NCBI RefSeq assembly: GCF_014490485.1
Contig: NZ_JACTVA010000043.1
Location: forward strand, 1 to 47,264
From: Teichococcus aerophilus
Lineage (GTDB): Bacteria; Pseudomonadota; Alphaproteobacteria; Acetobacterales; Acetobacteraceae
Length of the DNA: 47,264 bases
Reading direction: 5' to 3'
Shown here: one piece after another, positions 1 to 8,130 of the stretch
Position numbering within the stretch: position 1 is the stretch's first letter
Layout: each line of letters starts with the position of its first letter
The notes under the pieces: model-generated
What the model was told of the DNA's origin: nothing
The model's input: the letters and a program-made list of their open reading frames with translations, nothing else
Database searches by the model: none
Translations under genes and position numbers: made by a program

Positions 1-117
1 CGCCGGCGTGGCGGGCGCGCGCCCGCGCGGGGCGCGCTGCGCGGCGGCGGGGTCGATCAGGGCGCCCGTTGCAAGCAGCGCAGCGGCCCCGCCCAACAAT
101 TCGCGGCGATGCGGCAT
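1..117 (-). CDS. N-terminus of an exported protein, possibly a D-alanyl-D-alanine carboxypeptidase (partial)
   Basis: Only the first 39 codons lie in the window; the gene runs off the left edge. The ATG at 117 is preceded by a GGGGGAG Shine-Dalgarno stretch about 10 nt upstream. The visible protein begins MPHRRELLGGAAALLATGAL and continues Ala/Pro/Arg-rich, which is a signal peptide (basic n-region with an RR pair, hydrophobic core, likely cleavage after AAA). Nothing catalytic is visible. It follows mltB and rlpA on the same strand with an 86 nt gap. In related alphaproteobacteria a penicillin-binding D-Ala-D-Ala carboxypeptidase often follows rlpA, so that is the guess, from neighbourhood only. 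The CDS call is good; the function is weak. Confidence 0.55.
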   Translation of the reverse strand, partial: MPHRRELLGGAAALLATGALIDPAAAQRAPRGRAPATPA

Positions 118-203
118 GACAGGAAACTCCCCCAAGAACGTCCAGGCTGAGCGCCACGGGCTCCTCAGCCGCGGGCGTTCACCTACTTTATCAACAATAA
201 GCG

Positions 204-1100
204 CTAATCGACCAGGATGCGCGCATCCGATACGCCGGACCGGCGTACCATCTCAAGCCCCGCATCCGCCTGTGCGACGGATGCGTAGGGGCCGAGGCGC
301 ACCCGGTACTCCGGCCGCCGCCCCGGACCAAAGGCGTCCACCCGCGCACCCGGCAGGCGGGCGGCCTGGCGCTGCGCGGCATCGCGCGCCGTAAAGGTAC
401 TGGCCTGGATGAACAACCGGCCAGGGCGGGCATAGCCCTGCGCGACAGCCTCCGGCAGACGCGTCGGCACCAGGGCGCGCGGCGTGGCATCGACGCCGGT
501 GGCCACCGGCGTGGCGGACCTGCCTTCGCGTACCTGCGTCGCCACCCGGGCGCCGGGTGGCGGGGCCAGCGTCTCCGCTTGCAGGGATTCGCGCGGCGCG
601 GTGGCAATCGCCAGCCGGCTCTCCGCCGGCTGCGGCAATGCGGAGGCCAGGGAGCGCGACGCCTCCCCATCCACCGCGATCGACACCTGGGTGCCGCCGG
701 CCGAGACCCGTAGCAACTCCGCCGCGCGGCGGGACAGCTCGATCACCCGTCCGGGGTTGGCGGGGCCACGGTCGTTGACCCGCACCCGCAGTTCCAACCC
801 GTTCTCCAGGTTGGTCACCACGAGGATGGCGGGCAGCTGCAGCGTGCGGTGCGCCGCCGTCAGCAGCGCCGGGTCGTAGATCTCGTCATTGGCGGTGCGG
901 CGCCCGGCGCGCGGGTCGGCGATCACGGTCGCCAGCCCGGTCTCCTGCAAGGCGAAATCCTCGCGCGGGTAGGACCAGACGCCGCCGAGCTGGTAGGGCT
1001 CGCCAACGATGTAGCGGGGCTGGGCCACCGGCAATTGCGGTGCCCGTGGGGTACAGGCGGCCAGGAAGGGCAGCAGCAGGGCGGCGCGGCGCGGCAACAT
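204..1100 (-). CDS. rlpA: RlpA-family septal ring lytic transglycosylase, lipoprotein with DPBB and SPOR domains
   Basis: A 298-residue protein with a lipoprotein signal peptide (LAAC, lipid-modified Cys16), a double-psi beta-barrel at about 52-132 and a C-terminal SPOR domain at about 226-298, the order found in RlpA. RlpA cleaves glycan strands lacking stem peptides, and its SPOR domain binds such denuded septal peptidoglycan. D76, H84 (LTAAHRTL) and D110 (VNDRGP) have the same spacing (8 and 26 residues) as the residues reported as essential in Pseudomonas RlpA, so activity is likely. The usual G-x-ASWYG motif is replaced by GLATVIADP. The ATG at 1100 is chosen because it lies 2 nt after the mltB stop and opens directly into the signal peptide; the frame stays open further upstream only inside mltB. 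It is co-transcribed with mltB. Confidence 0.88.
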   Translation of the reverse strand: MLPRRAALLLPFLAACTPRAPQLPVAQPRYIVGEPYQLGGVWSYPREDFALQETGLATVIADPRAGRRTANDEIYDPALLTAAHRTLQLPAILVVTNLENGLELRVRVNDRGPANPGRVIELSRRAAELLRVSAGGTQVSIAVDGEASRSLASALPQPAESRLAIATAPRESLQAETLAPPPGARVATQVREGRSATPVATGVDATPRALVPTRLPEAVAQGYARPGRLFIQASTFTARDAAQRQAARLPGARVDAFGPGRRPEYRVRLGPYASVAQADAGLEMVRRSGVSDARILVD

Positions 1101-1102
1101 GC

Positions 1103-2092
1103 TCAGGCCACCCGGTCGGAGAGCAGGCCGACCACCAGCGCGTAGTAGTCGGACGGGTTGTAGCGCCGGATGACGTTGAAGTTCTGGTACACGGCGAAGG
1201 CCTGCCCTGTCGGGCCGCTGGGCGCGACAATGGCCGTCGGCATATCCAGCGGCGGCAGCACGGAGCCATCGGCAGCGGAGACACCCAGCCGCACCCACTC
1301 GCTTAGCGGCCGGCGGTTGTTGCGGCCGATGCTGCCGGCGTCGATGCCGCCGGGCAGGACGACCTCCCTGCCCCAGCGCTCATCGCCCTTCCAGCCGCTC
1401 TTGGCCAGGTAGTTGCCGATGGAACCCAGCGCGTCCGCCTTGTCGTCCCAGATGTCGCGCCTTCCATCGCCATCGAAATCCACCGCCAGCCGCTCGAAGC
1501 TGGTGGGCATGAATTGCGGGTGGCCCATGGCGCCGGCCCAGCTGCCGCGCATCCGCTCCGGCGTCGTGTCGCCCTTCTGCAGGATGCGCAGCGCCGCCAG
1601 CAACTCGGCCCGGTAGAAGGCGGCACGGCGGCCTTCCCAGGCCAGCGTCGCCAGGGCCTCGATGACGTTGTAGTTGCCGGTGAAGCTGCCGTAATTCGTC
1701 TCCAGCCCCCAGATGGCCACGACCACGCGTGGGTTTACCTCGTAGCGGGCGGCGATGGCTTCCAGCAGCACGCGGTTCTCGGCATAGGCGGCCTTGCCGC
1801 GGTCGGTGCGCTGCTGCGTGATGCGGCCGTCCCGGTACTGCTCCCAGGTCAGGGTGAACTCGGGCTGGCGGCGATCCAGCTCCACCACCTTGTCGTTCGG
1901 CTGGATATTGGCGAAGGCGCGCTGCAGGATGGCCGGCGAAACACCGCCGCGCCGTGCCTCGGCGCTGACGCCGGCCAGGAAGTCCTGGAAGCTCTGGCTT
2001 TGCGCTCTCGCGGCCCCGCCTCCCGCCATCAGGGCAGAGGCAACGGCGGGAAGGGCCAGGGAATGAGTCAGCAGGCTGCGGCGGTTCAGCAT
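1103..2092 (-). CDS. mltB: MltB-type lytic murein transglycosylase
   Basis: A 329-residue periplasmic enzyme that cleaves the MurNAc-GlcNAc bond of peptidoglycan with formation of 1,6-anhydro-MurNAc. The N-terminus MLNRRSLL followed by a hydrophobic stretch ending GGAARA is an export signal, possibly Tat-type. The catalytic domain carries the MltB signature GLETNYG with predicted catalytic Glu131, followed by NYNVIEALATLA, and later GAMGHPQFMPTSF and a DGDGRRDIW segment typical of the SLT_2 family. There is no C-terminal peptidoglycan-binding domain; the protein ends soon after the catalytic fold, as in short MltB proteins. The ATG at 2092 is preferred over upstream in-frame starts because it opens onto the signal peptide. 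It lies 2 nt upstream of rlpA, which couples a transglycosylase acting on ordinary strands to one acting on denuded septal strands. Confidence 0.9.
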   Translation of the reverse strand: MLNRRSLLTHSLALPAVASALMAGGGAARAQSQSFQDFLAGVSAEARRGGVSPAILQRAFANIQPNDKVVELDRRQPEFTLTWEQYRDGRITQQRTDRGKAAYAENRVLLEAIAARYEVNPRVVVAIWGLETNYGSFTGNYNVIEALATLAWEGRRAAFYRAELLAALRILQKGDTTPERMRGSWAGAMGHPQFMPTSFERLAVDFDGDGRRDIWDDKADALGSIGNYLAKSGWKGDERWGREVVLPGGIDAGSIGRNNRRPLSEWVRLGVSAADGSVLPPLDMPTAIVAPSGPTGQAFAVYQNFNVIRRYNPSDYYALVVGLLSDRVA

Positions 2093-2167
2093 GCGCCATG
2101 CAATGCCACGCCGGGCCGCCCGCCGACAACCTCGGCCATTCCAACAATTGGGGTTGTTACACCTTAT

Positions 2168-2192
2168 GATGGCGGGCGCGCTGCCCGCCATC
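2168..2192 (-). terminator. Hairpin downstream of the lpxR-like gene
   Basis: A perfect 10-bp stem (GATGGCGGGC / GCCCGCCATC) with a 5-nt loop GCGCT sits 47 nt past the lpxR-like stop and 75 nt before the mltB start. There is no T-run after it on the minus strand, so it may be a weak intrinsic terminator or an RNA-stabilising hairpin. Confidence 0.5.
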
Positions 2193-2239
2193 CCCGCCAG
2201 CGGCCGGGCGCCCGATCCAGGCGCCCAGGCCACCCCGGG

Positions 2240-3295
2240 CTAGAAGCGGAAGGACACGCTCAGCGAGCCGAATTTCTGCGTCCCGTTCTGGCCGTAGAAT
2301 TCTTCCGAGCGCCAGACCTGCGTCGCCGCGAATCGGACGCCGCGCCAGATGATGGCCGCGCCCACCTGCAGGTCGCCGACGAGCACGCGCTTATCGACGC
2401 TGCGGCTGTTATGCCAGGTGTTGCCGTCCAGGAAGATGTCGTTGGCGACGGCGCGGCCGTCGATGCCGGCGAACAGGTACCAGCCGAAATCATCCTGCGG
2501 CTGCACCCAGCCAGAGCCACCGAGCGCGGGGCGGATGCGCGGCGGGCCGAAATCGGCCTGCAGCCCCTCACCGATCCGCACCATGCCGCCGACGCCCAGA
2601 TAGGTCTGCACGTTGCCGACGCTGAGCGAGACATCCGGGATGACCTCGGTCTCCATCCCCCACAGCGTGCCCATCGGCACGCGCCACTTGCTCTCGTACC
2701 GGCCGGTCACCGCCGGTTCGTCCTTCAGCTGGTAGTCCCAGCCATTGGCGCGGTCGAAGCCCCGGAAGTCGTGCACGGTGTTCTGGACGAATTTGCCGAG
2801 CGCCGAAGGGCCGACGACGCCGACCTGCAGCTCCAGCATCCGGGAGGTCCGGGCGGTGATGCGGTACAGGCTGACGGCACCGTAGAGGTAGCCGGCATAG
2901 GGCCGGTCCCGCGGGTCGGGGTTGTTCCGCTCGGTATCCTCGGGCGTGTACATGCTCTGGCCGAAGGAGAGGCCCCAGCGTAGGGCCCCCGGGCCAAGCA
3001 CCCAGTCCAGCCGGTCGTTCAACGCCGCCAGCGGCCGCGGCAGATCCTCGGAGGGGGAGCGCCAGCTGAACAGGAAGCCGTTGGTGTAATACCGGTCCGT
3101 GCCGCCGCCGAAGAGATCGTTCTCGATCGAGAAGCTGAAGGTCCCGTAGGGGTCCGGCAGTGGCGCCTGGTCGGGCTGGCTGAGCGGGGGCGTGGTGGTG
3201 AGTGGCCCGTTGGTGCCATTGACCTGCGCCCAGGCGGCCGGGGAGGCCCCCAGCGCCATCGCAAGCGACAGCACGGTCACAACTTTTAGGCGCAT
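2240..3295 (-). CDS. lpxR: LpxR-family outer-membrane lipid A deacylase (DUF2219)
   Basis: A 351-residue predicted outer-membrane beta-barrel with a cleavable signal peptide ending AAWA (residue 23) and a C-terminal phenylalanine (SVSFRF), the usual barrel-assembly signal. Family hallmarks are ND at 59-60 (SIENDLF), DRYYTNGFLFSW at 67-78, DRPYAGYLY at 130-138, and a conserved histidine at 175 (NTVHDF) followed by GW...QL..E, which corresponds to the catalytic histidine region of Salmonella LpxR. LpxR removes the 3'-acyloxyacyl group of lipid A in a Ca2+-dependent way. The start at 3295 is fixed by the Shine-Dalgarno AAGGAAAG; a start 12 codons upstream lacks one. It stands alone, divergent from tRNA-Ser. 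Many DUF2219 proteins are untested, so the exact reaction is inferred. Confidence 0.8.
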   Translation of the reverse strand: MRLKVVTVLSLAMALGASPAAWAQVNGTNGPLTTTPPLSQPDQAPLPDPYGTFSFSIENDLFGGGTDRYYTNGFLFSWRSPSEDLPRPLAALNDRLDWVLGPGALRWGLSFGQSMYTPEDTERNNPDPRDRPYAGYLYGAVSLYRITARTSRMLELQVGVVGPSALGKFVQNTVHDFRGFDRANGWDYQLKDEPAVTGRYESKWRVPMGTLWGMETEVIPDVSLSVGNVQTYLGVGGMVRIGEGLQADFGPPRIRPALGGSGWVQPQDDFGWYLFAGIDGRAVANDIFLDGNTWHNSRSVDKRVLVGDLQVGAAIIWRGVRFAATQVWRSEEFYGQNGTQKFGSLSVSFRF

Positions 3296-3344
3296 GGACT
3301 TTCCTTCTTCGGGCAGCGGCGCTAACGGCACTCAAGCTACCGGC

Positions 3345-3374
3345 TTGGGCAAAAAGCCTAAATGGAATTCTAAG
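3345..3374 (+). promoter_or_regulatory. Candidate promoter of tRNA-Ser
   Basis: TTGGGC (3345-3350) and TCTAAG (3369-3374) are separated by 18 nt, and the mature tRNA begins 7 nt later. Each hexamer matches the sigma-70 consensus at 4 of 6 positions. Placement is good, sequence match only moderate. Confidence 0.35.
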
Positions 3375-3380
3375 TCCAGT

Positions 3381-3470
3381 GGACAGGTGGCCGAGTGGTT
3401 TAAGGCAGCGGTCTTGAAAACCGCCGTAGGTGCAAGCCTACCGTGGGTTCGAATCCCACCCTGTCCGCCA
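3381..3470 (+). tRNA. tRNA-Ser (anticodon TGA)
   Basis: A 90-nt class II tRNA. The acceptor arm GGACAGG pairs with CCTGTCC, the discriminator is G and CCA is encoded. The anticodon stem GCGGT/ACCGC closes the loop CTTGAAA, giving anticodon TGA at 3415-3417. A long variable arm (GTAGGTGCAAGCCTAC) and the T-arm GTGGGTTCGAATCCCAC follow. The long variable arm and TGA anticodon identify it as serine, reading UCA and wobble codons. Confidence 0.97.
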
Positions 3471-3595
3471 ATGCCCTCCCCGCCGCACACCGAAAAATTC
3501 CGCCCGTAACCGCCCGGACGCACGCACGCCGTTTCCTGGCTAGACCCCTGTGCCTGCCCGAACCGGCGCCGTGTTTCTGCCGGGCGCCGCAGAAC

Positions 3596-4792
3596 TCAGC
3601 CGGCGCTCGCGGCTTCGAAGAGCTCGACGCGGGCGGCACGGATGGCGTCGGGCGAGACGGCGAACTGGTCCCTGCCCCGGCGCTTCGCCCGGTACAGCGC
3701 CAGGTCCGCATCGTGCATGAGGTCGGAAATCGTCGCGGACCTGGCCGGCCGCCAGTCGGCAATGCCGATGCTGAGTGTCATGGGGATCGCGACGTCCCGC
3801 CACTCGGCGGCCTCTGCCCGCACCGCGCTCACCAGGTCTTGCGCCACCACGGCGGCCTGGCTCGCCAGCGTCTCCGGCAGCAGCACGCAGAATTCGTCGC
3901 CGCCCATCCGCGCCACGACATCGGTGGCGCGCAGCCGTTCCGAGACAAGGCGACTGAAATGCAGCAGGCAGGCGTCGCCGGCGGCGTGGCCATGCGTGTC
4001 GTTGATCTGCTTGAAGCGGTCGATATCGATGATCATCAGGCTGAACGGCTGTTCGCGCCGGTGCGCGCGCTCCTGCTCCTCCAGGATACGGCCCATGAAG
4101 TAGCGGCGGTTCGGCAGCCCGGTGAGGTCATCGACCGCGGCCAGCTTCTGCAGGTTCCGGCGCAACCGATCCATGACCAGCAGGAGCAGACCCAGGTTCC
4201 GCGTCAATCCGCTGAAGATGACCACCAGCATCGTCACGAATAGGAACTGATTATACGCCGCCGTCGCCAGCAGGCCTTCCTGATGCGCCACCAGGCTGCC
4301 AAGCCGCACGCCATTGCCGATGGCGCCCGCCACCAGGGCCAACGCGGTCAGGACGGATGCCATGCCGCGCCGCATGCGGCGGAGGAGGAACACGGCGGCC
4401 GCCACCATCGGCATCGCCTGGCCGACCGTGTAGACGGTATTGCGGCCGATACGGCTCTCCTGCACTAGGAGCAGCAGCATGACCGTAACGGCACCCGCCA
4501 GAACCGCGATCTCCCAGTAGCTTCGCAGGCCCTGAAGGTGGCGGATGCCGCACCAGACCATCCAGAAGCCTGAAATCACCATCGCATTGCCGGCCATGAC
4601 CAGCAGCAACGACTGCATCGGTTCGCCAACCGCCATGGTCGTTCCGCCGGCTGCGGAGAGCAGGTTGGCCAGCATCCAGAAGCCTGAGCCACCGATCGTG
4701 GGGTAGTAGCGCCACAGAACGCCCCAGCTCATCGCCATGCACGCGCTGATCAGCAACACTACGATGTAAAGCGTTGATAGGTTGATGATCAT
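3596..4792 (-). CDS. Membrane-anchored diguanylate cyclase (GGDEF)
   Basis: A 398-residue inner-membrane protein. The first ~205 residues hold about six hydrophobic segments (for example 8-20, 60-80, 96-110, 145-160, 183-205), an unnamed integral-membrane sensor. The C-terminal GGDEF domain begins with DDLTGLPNRR at 221-230, has IDIDRFKQINDTHGH at 255-269 and the active-site GGDEF at 297-301. The RxxD product-inhibition site (RATD, 288-291) lies exactly five residues before GGDEF, so it is predicted to make c-di-GMP from two GTP and to be feedback inhibited. There is no EAL or HD-GYP domain. It is monocistronic, convergent with tRNA-Ser, with an AT-richer stretch upstream at about 4880-4960 that probably holds its promoter. 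What the membrane part senses cannot be told. Confidence 0.88.
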   Translation of the reverse strand: MIINLSTLYIVVLLISACMAMSWGVLWRYYPTIGGSGFWMLANLLSAAGGTTMAVGEPMQSLLLVMAGNAMVISGFWMVWCGIRHLQGLRSYWEIAVLAGAVTVMLLLLVQESRIGRNTVYTVGQAMPMVAAAVFLLRRMRRGMASVLTALALVAGAIGNGVRLGSLVAHQEGLLATAAYNQFLFVTMLVVIFSGLTRNLGLLLLVMDRLRRNLQKLAAVDDLTGLPNRRYFMGRILEEQERAHRREQPFSLMIIDIDRFKQINDTHGHAAGDACLLHFSRLVSERLRATDVVARMGGDEFCVLLPETLASQAAVVAQDLVSAVRAEAAEWRDVAIPMTLSIGIADWRPARSATISDLMHDADLALYRAKRRGRDQFAVSPDAIRAARVELFEAASAG

Positions 4793-5174
4793 GCGACCAC
4801 TCGGTTGCGGCTGACAGGCTGGCCGCGAGCGCGGCGCCCTTGATCAAACACCCGAGGCACAGACTGCCGAAGGCCGACGCTATCTGGCAGTGTTGCTTAC
4901 AAATGTCATGCATCAAGATGCGTTTTGAATAAAAAATAAGATATCTGCGCGAAAATTAGTGCTTCGCGAGGAGACGCCATAGGCTCGTCGCCGCGGAGGC
5001 AACCACAACGTGTGTCTGCCTCTGGCCTACACGGACGTTTGTAAGGAGCCCGCTCCGGCCAGCTGCCGCTAAGCCTGTACCTTAGGAAGGCTCAAATCGG
5101 GCTGGGTTAGCCGTCCCTAACCCCGGTCTCCGCAGCTACAGCGGCGCAACCGATATCCACGTCGCCAACTCCCG
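4793..5174. other. 382-nt intergenic region without a gene
   Basis: No plausible coding frame. It holds the upstream region of the diguanylate cyclase (locally AT-rich at about 4880-4960) and the downstream side of the LysR gene. A perfect 7-bp hairpin GGGTTAG-CCGTCC-CTAACCC at 5104-5123, about 50 nt past the LysR stop, is a possible terminator without T-run. A short interrupted palindrome CTAAG-N7-CTTAG is at 5069-5085. Confidence 0.6.
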
Positions 5175-6068
5175 TCAGGACGCGCGGGTCAGAGGCGCCA
5201 GACCTTCGGCCAGCGCATCGAACACCGCCCGGCAGCGCGCGTTGCCGCGCAAGTCCTCATGCATCACCACCCAGACCTCCAGCTCGACCTGGAACTCGGC
5301 TTCCAGCACCCGGACCAGATCCGGCGCCGCCGCCGCGATCGGCACCTGGCAGACACCGACGCCGAATCCCGCCCGGATGGCCGAGAGCTGGGCGATATCG
5401 CTATCCGTCCGCAACGCGAAGGCGGTGCGAGCAAGTTGCGAATAGCGGGCGACCAAGGCGCGGATGGGCGGCGTCTCTAGATCGAAGCCGATCAGGTCAT
5501 GCCGGCCCAGCGCCTCCATGCTCGCTGGCACGCCCCGTCGGGCCAGGTAGTCGCGGTGGGCGTGCAGGCCGAGGGGAATGCAGCCGATCCGCCGCGCCAG
5601 CAGGGCCTGTTGCACCGGCCGCACCATCCGCACGGCGATATCCGCCTGGCGCTGCAGCAGGTCATCCACGCTGTTGGAGAGCGAAAGCTCAATCGTCAGT
5701 TGCGGATGCCGCGCCCGCAGCCGGGCCAGGATGGCGGGCAGATGCTCACTGCCGACGATGTCGCTGGCCGTGATCCGCACGGTCCCGCTGACCTGCCCTA
5801 CCCCACCCTCCGCCGTCCGCAGCAGCGCGGCGGCGGTTGAGGCCAGCAACTCCGCGTAGGGCCTGAGTTCCTGTGCCGCCTCGGTCGGGGCCAGCCCACG
5901 CTGGGTGCGCACGAACAGCGCGGCGCCGGTTGCTTGCTCCAACGCCGCGATGTGGCGGGCGATGCTGGGCTGGGTCAGTCCCAGGACCCGTGCGGCGCCG
6001 GAGAGCGAGCCCTCCCGCAGCACGGCGTGGAAACTGCGGTAGAGGTCCCATCCTGGTTCGGAGTTCAT
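5175..6068 (-). CDS. LysR-type transcriptional regulator
   Basis: A 297-residue LTTR. The N-terminal winged helix-turn-helix covers about residues 7-65 (SFHAVLREGSLSGAARVLGL, then TQPSIARHIAALE and FVRTQRGLAPTEAA), followed by a periplasmic-binding-like effector domain from about 95. The start at 6068 is chosen because it places the helix-turn-helix at the usual distance from the N-terminus; the upstream open frame crosses the divergent gene. It is divergent from the epimerase-like gene with an imperfect palindrome between them (6093-6113), so it most likely controls that gene and itself. Its co-inducer is unknown. PssR/DhcR-type LTTRs often flank NAD(P)-binding proteins, but nothing finer can be claimed. 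Confidence 0.9.
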   Translation of the reverse strand: MNSEPGWDLYRSFHAVLREGSLSGAARVLGLTQPSIARHIAALEQATGAALFVRTQRGLAPTEAAQELRPYAELLASTAAALLRTAEGGVGQVSGTVRITASDIVGSEHLPAILARLRARHPQLTIELSLSNSVDDLLQRQADIAVRMVRPVQQALLARRIGCIPLGLHAHRDYLARRGVPASMEALGRHDLIGFDLETPPIRALVARYSQLARTAFALRTDSDIAQLSAIRAGFGVGVCQVPIAAAAPDLVRVLEAEFQVELEVWVVMHEDLRGNARCRAVFDALAEGLAPLTRAS

Positions 6069-6092
6069 CGTTTTTCTTATAGCAACATGACG

Positions 6093-6113
6093 TTTAACGG
6101 CAATTTCGTTGAA
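6093..6113. promoter_or_regulatory. Candidate LysR binding site (T-N11-A type palindrome)
   Basis: TTTAACG-N7-CGTTGAA is an inverted repeat matching at 6 of 7 positions per arm, located between the divergent LysR gene and the epimerase-like gene, 25 nt from the LysR start codon. Size and placement fit the recognition-binding site of an LTTR. Confidence 0.55.
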
Positions 6114-6156
6114 CAACCCGGTCTCGCAAAATGGCCTCCTGCAAAGGATGACCGAG

Positions 6157-7149
6157 ATGGAAGACAAGACCGCGCTGATCCTGGGGGCCACTGGCGGCAT
6201 CGGTGGCGAGGTTGCCACCAGACTGGCCCAGGCCGGCTGGCAGGTCCGTGCCATGCACCGCGACCCGCAGCGCCTGAGCGGCGCGGCGAAGCTGGGTTGG
6301 GTGCAGGGCGATGCGATGGTGGCTGGGGATGTCGCCCGCGCGGCGGCGGGGGCGGCGCTGATCGTCCACGCCGTCAATCCGCCGGGCTACCGGGATTGGG
6401 AACGGCTGGTATTGCCGATGCTGGACAACACAATCGCGGCCGCGCGTGCCAACGGCGCCCGCATCCTGCTGCCCGGCACCATCTACAACTACGCCCCCGA
6501 GCAGCGCGACATCGCCGAGGATGCGCCGCAGCAGCCCCGCACCCGCAAGGGCCGCATCCGGGTGGAGATGGAATACCGGCTGCAGCAAACGGCGAGAGCC
6601 GGCGACGCGAAGGTCCTGATCGTCCGTGCCGGGGATTTCTTCGGCCCAAAAGCAGCCAATAACTGGTTCAGCCAGGGCCTGGTGAAGCCGGGCCGGACGC
6701 CACGCTTCATCACCGCCCCAGGCCGCCCTGGCGTGGGGCACCAGTGGAACTACCTGCCCGATGTCGCGGAAGCGATGGTGCGGCTGGCCGGGCTGCCGTC
6801 CCTCGACGACTTCGCCCGCTTCCAAATGGCCGGCCATTGGGACCCTGACGGTACGCGCATGGTGGACGCGATCCGCGCTGCCATCGGCAACCCCGCCCTG
6901 CCCGTCCGCCGCATGCCGTGGCTGGCAATCCGGCTGGCCGCGCCCTTCGTGACGCTGTTCCGCGAACTGGCGGAGATGCGGTACCTGTGGGAGCAGCCGC
7001 TTCGCCTGCGCAATACGCGGCTGGTCGCTGCGCTAGGGGCGGAGCCGCTGACCCCGCTGGAGGACGCGGTGCGCGTGACCCTGCGCGCCCTGGGCTGCCT
7101 GGCCCCGATAGCGTCAGGCGGGGACCACCACCACCCCATGGCGAATTGA
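6157..7149 (+). CDS. NAD(P)-binding epimerase/dehydratase-like protein
   Basis: A 330-residue short-chain dehydrogenase/reductase of the extended (NmrA/epimerase-like) type. The Rossmann dinucleotide motif GATGGIG is at residues 10-16, and IVHAVNPPGY plus TIYNYAPEQ lie where extended SDRs carry substrate and catalytic residues. The canonical YxxxK is not obvious, so it may be an atypical reductase or a redox sensor. The ATG at 6157 is preferred over 6148 because the AAAGGA motif sits 8 nt before it. It is divergent from LysR and lies 84 nt upstream of a dienelactone hydrolase-like gene. The substrate cannot be assigned. Confidence 0.8.
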   Translation: MEDKTALILGATGGIGGEVATRLAQAGWQVRAMHRDPQRLSGAAKLGWVQGDAMVAGDVARAAAGAALIVHAVNPPGYRDWERLVLPMLDNTIAAARANGARILLPGTIYNYAPEQRDIAEDAPQQPRTRKGRIRVEMEYRLQQTARAGDAKVLIVRAGDFFGPKAANNWFSQGLVKPGRTPRFITAPGRPGVGHQWNYLPDVAEAMVRLAGLPSLDDFARFQMAGHWDPDGTRMVDAIRAAIGNPALPVRRMPWLAIRLAAPFVTLFRELAEMRYLWEQPLRLRNTRLVAALGAEPLTPLEDAVRVTLRALGCLAPIASGGDHHHPMAN

Positions 7150-7233
7150 GCGGCGCAGGCCAGGGCTGCTGCTACACTGCCGCCAAAGGCCGCCTCGCTT
7201 CCCCAAGGCGCCGCAGGTGGAGAGGAGCGTCCA

Positions 7234-8121
7234 ATGACACGCCTGACCGCGAAAGACTTCCCGCAGGAACTGCTCGAGCTCTACGACTACTACGCCCATG
7301 GCCGCATCTCGAAGCGCGAGTTCCTGGACCGCGCCGGCGCGTTCGCGGTGGGCGGGCTGACCGCCGCCAGCATCCTGGCCTCGATGAGCCCCAACTACGC
7401 GCTGGCCCAGCAGGTGGCTTTCACCGACGCCGGGATCGTGGCGGAATACATCACCTACCCCTCGCCCAACGGACATGGCGATGTCCGCGCTTATCTAGTC
7501 CGCCCCGCCGGTAGCCAGGCCAAGGCGCCGGGCGTGGTGGTGGTGCATGAGAACCGGGGCCTGAACCCATATATCGAGGACGTGGCCCGGCGCGTGGCCA
7601 AGGCCGGCTTCGTCGCCATGGCGCCGGACGGACTCAGTTCCGTCGGCGGCTATCCTGGCAATGACGAGAAGGGCCGGGAATTGCAGCAGCGGGTCGACCC
7701 GCAGAAGCTGATGAACGACTTCTTCGCCGCCGTGGAATTCCTGACCCGGCACCCGGCGACTACCGGCAAGGTCGGCATGACCGGCTTCTGCTACGGGGGC
7801 GGCGTCTCGAACGCCGCGGCGGTTGCTTACCCGGAACTGGCGGCGGCGGTGCCCTTCTACGGCCGCCAGCCGAGGGTGGAGGACGTGCCACGCATCCGCG
7901 CGCCCCTGCTGCTGCATTATGCGGAGCTGGATACCGGCATCAACAACGGCTGGCCCGCCTACGAAGCCGCGTTGAAAGCCCAGGGCAAAACCTACGAAGC
8001 CTATATCTATCCCGGGGTGAATCACGGCTTCCACAATGATTCGACCCCCCGCTACGACGAAGCCGCCGCCAAGCTGGCGTGGGAGCGGACGGTGGGCTGG
8101 TTCAAGCGCTACCTCGCGTAG
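7234..8121 (+). CDS. Exported dienelactone hydrolase-family protein
   Basis: A 295-residue alpha/beta hydrolase. A good Shine-Dalgarno (AGGAG) lies 8 nt before the ATG. Residues 27-58 form a Tat-like signal (SKREFLDRAGAF followed by a hydrophobic stretch, ending ALA) after an unusual 26-residue acidic/aromatic leader. The mature part has HENRGLNPY at 105-113, the nucleophile elbow GFCYGG with Cys186, Asp233 (ELDTG) and His264 (GVNHGFHND), the Cys-Asp-His triad of dienelactone hydrolases. Typical members open dienelactones in chloroaromatic breakdown, but the YghX-like exported subgroup has no settled substrate. It is probably regulated with the upstream epimerase-like gene. Confidence 0.87.
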   Translation: MTRLTAKDFPQELLELYDYYAHGRISKREFLDRAGAFAVGGLTAASILASMSPNYALAQQVAFTDAGIVAEYITYPSPNGHGDVRAYLVRPAGSQAKAPGVVVVHENRGLNPYIEDVARRVAKAGFVAMAPDGLSSVGGYPGNDEKGRELQQRVDPQKLMNDFFAAVEFLTRHPATTGKVGMTGFCYGGGVSNAAAVAYPELAAAVPFYGRQPRVEDVPRIRAPLLLHYAELDTGINNGWPAYEAALKAQGKTYEAYIYPGVNHGFHNDSTPRYDEAAAKLAWERTVGWFKRYLA

Positions 8122-8130
8122 CGCCGACCC

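Noticed and set aside
5069..5085. CTAAG-N7-CTTAG as an operator downstream of LysR.
   Set aside because: Only 5-bp arms and in a 3' position for both neighbours that end or begin there; too short to support.
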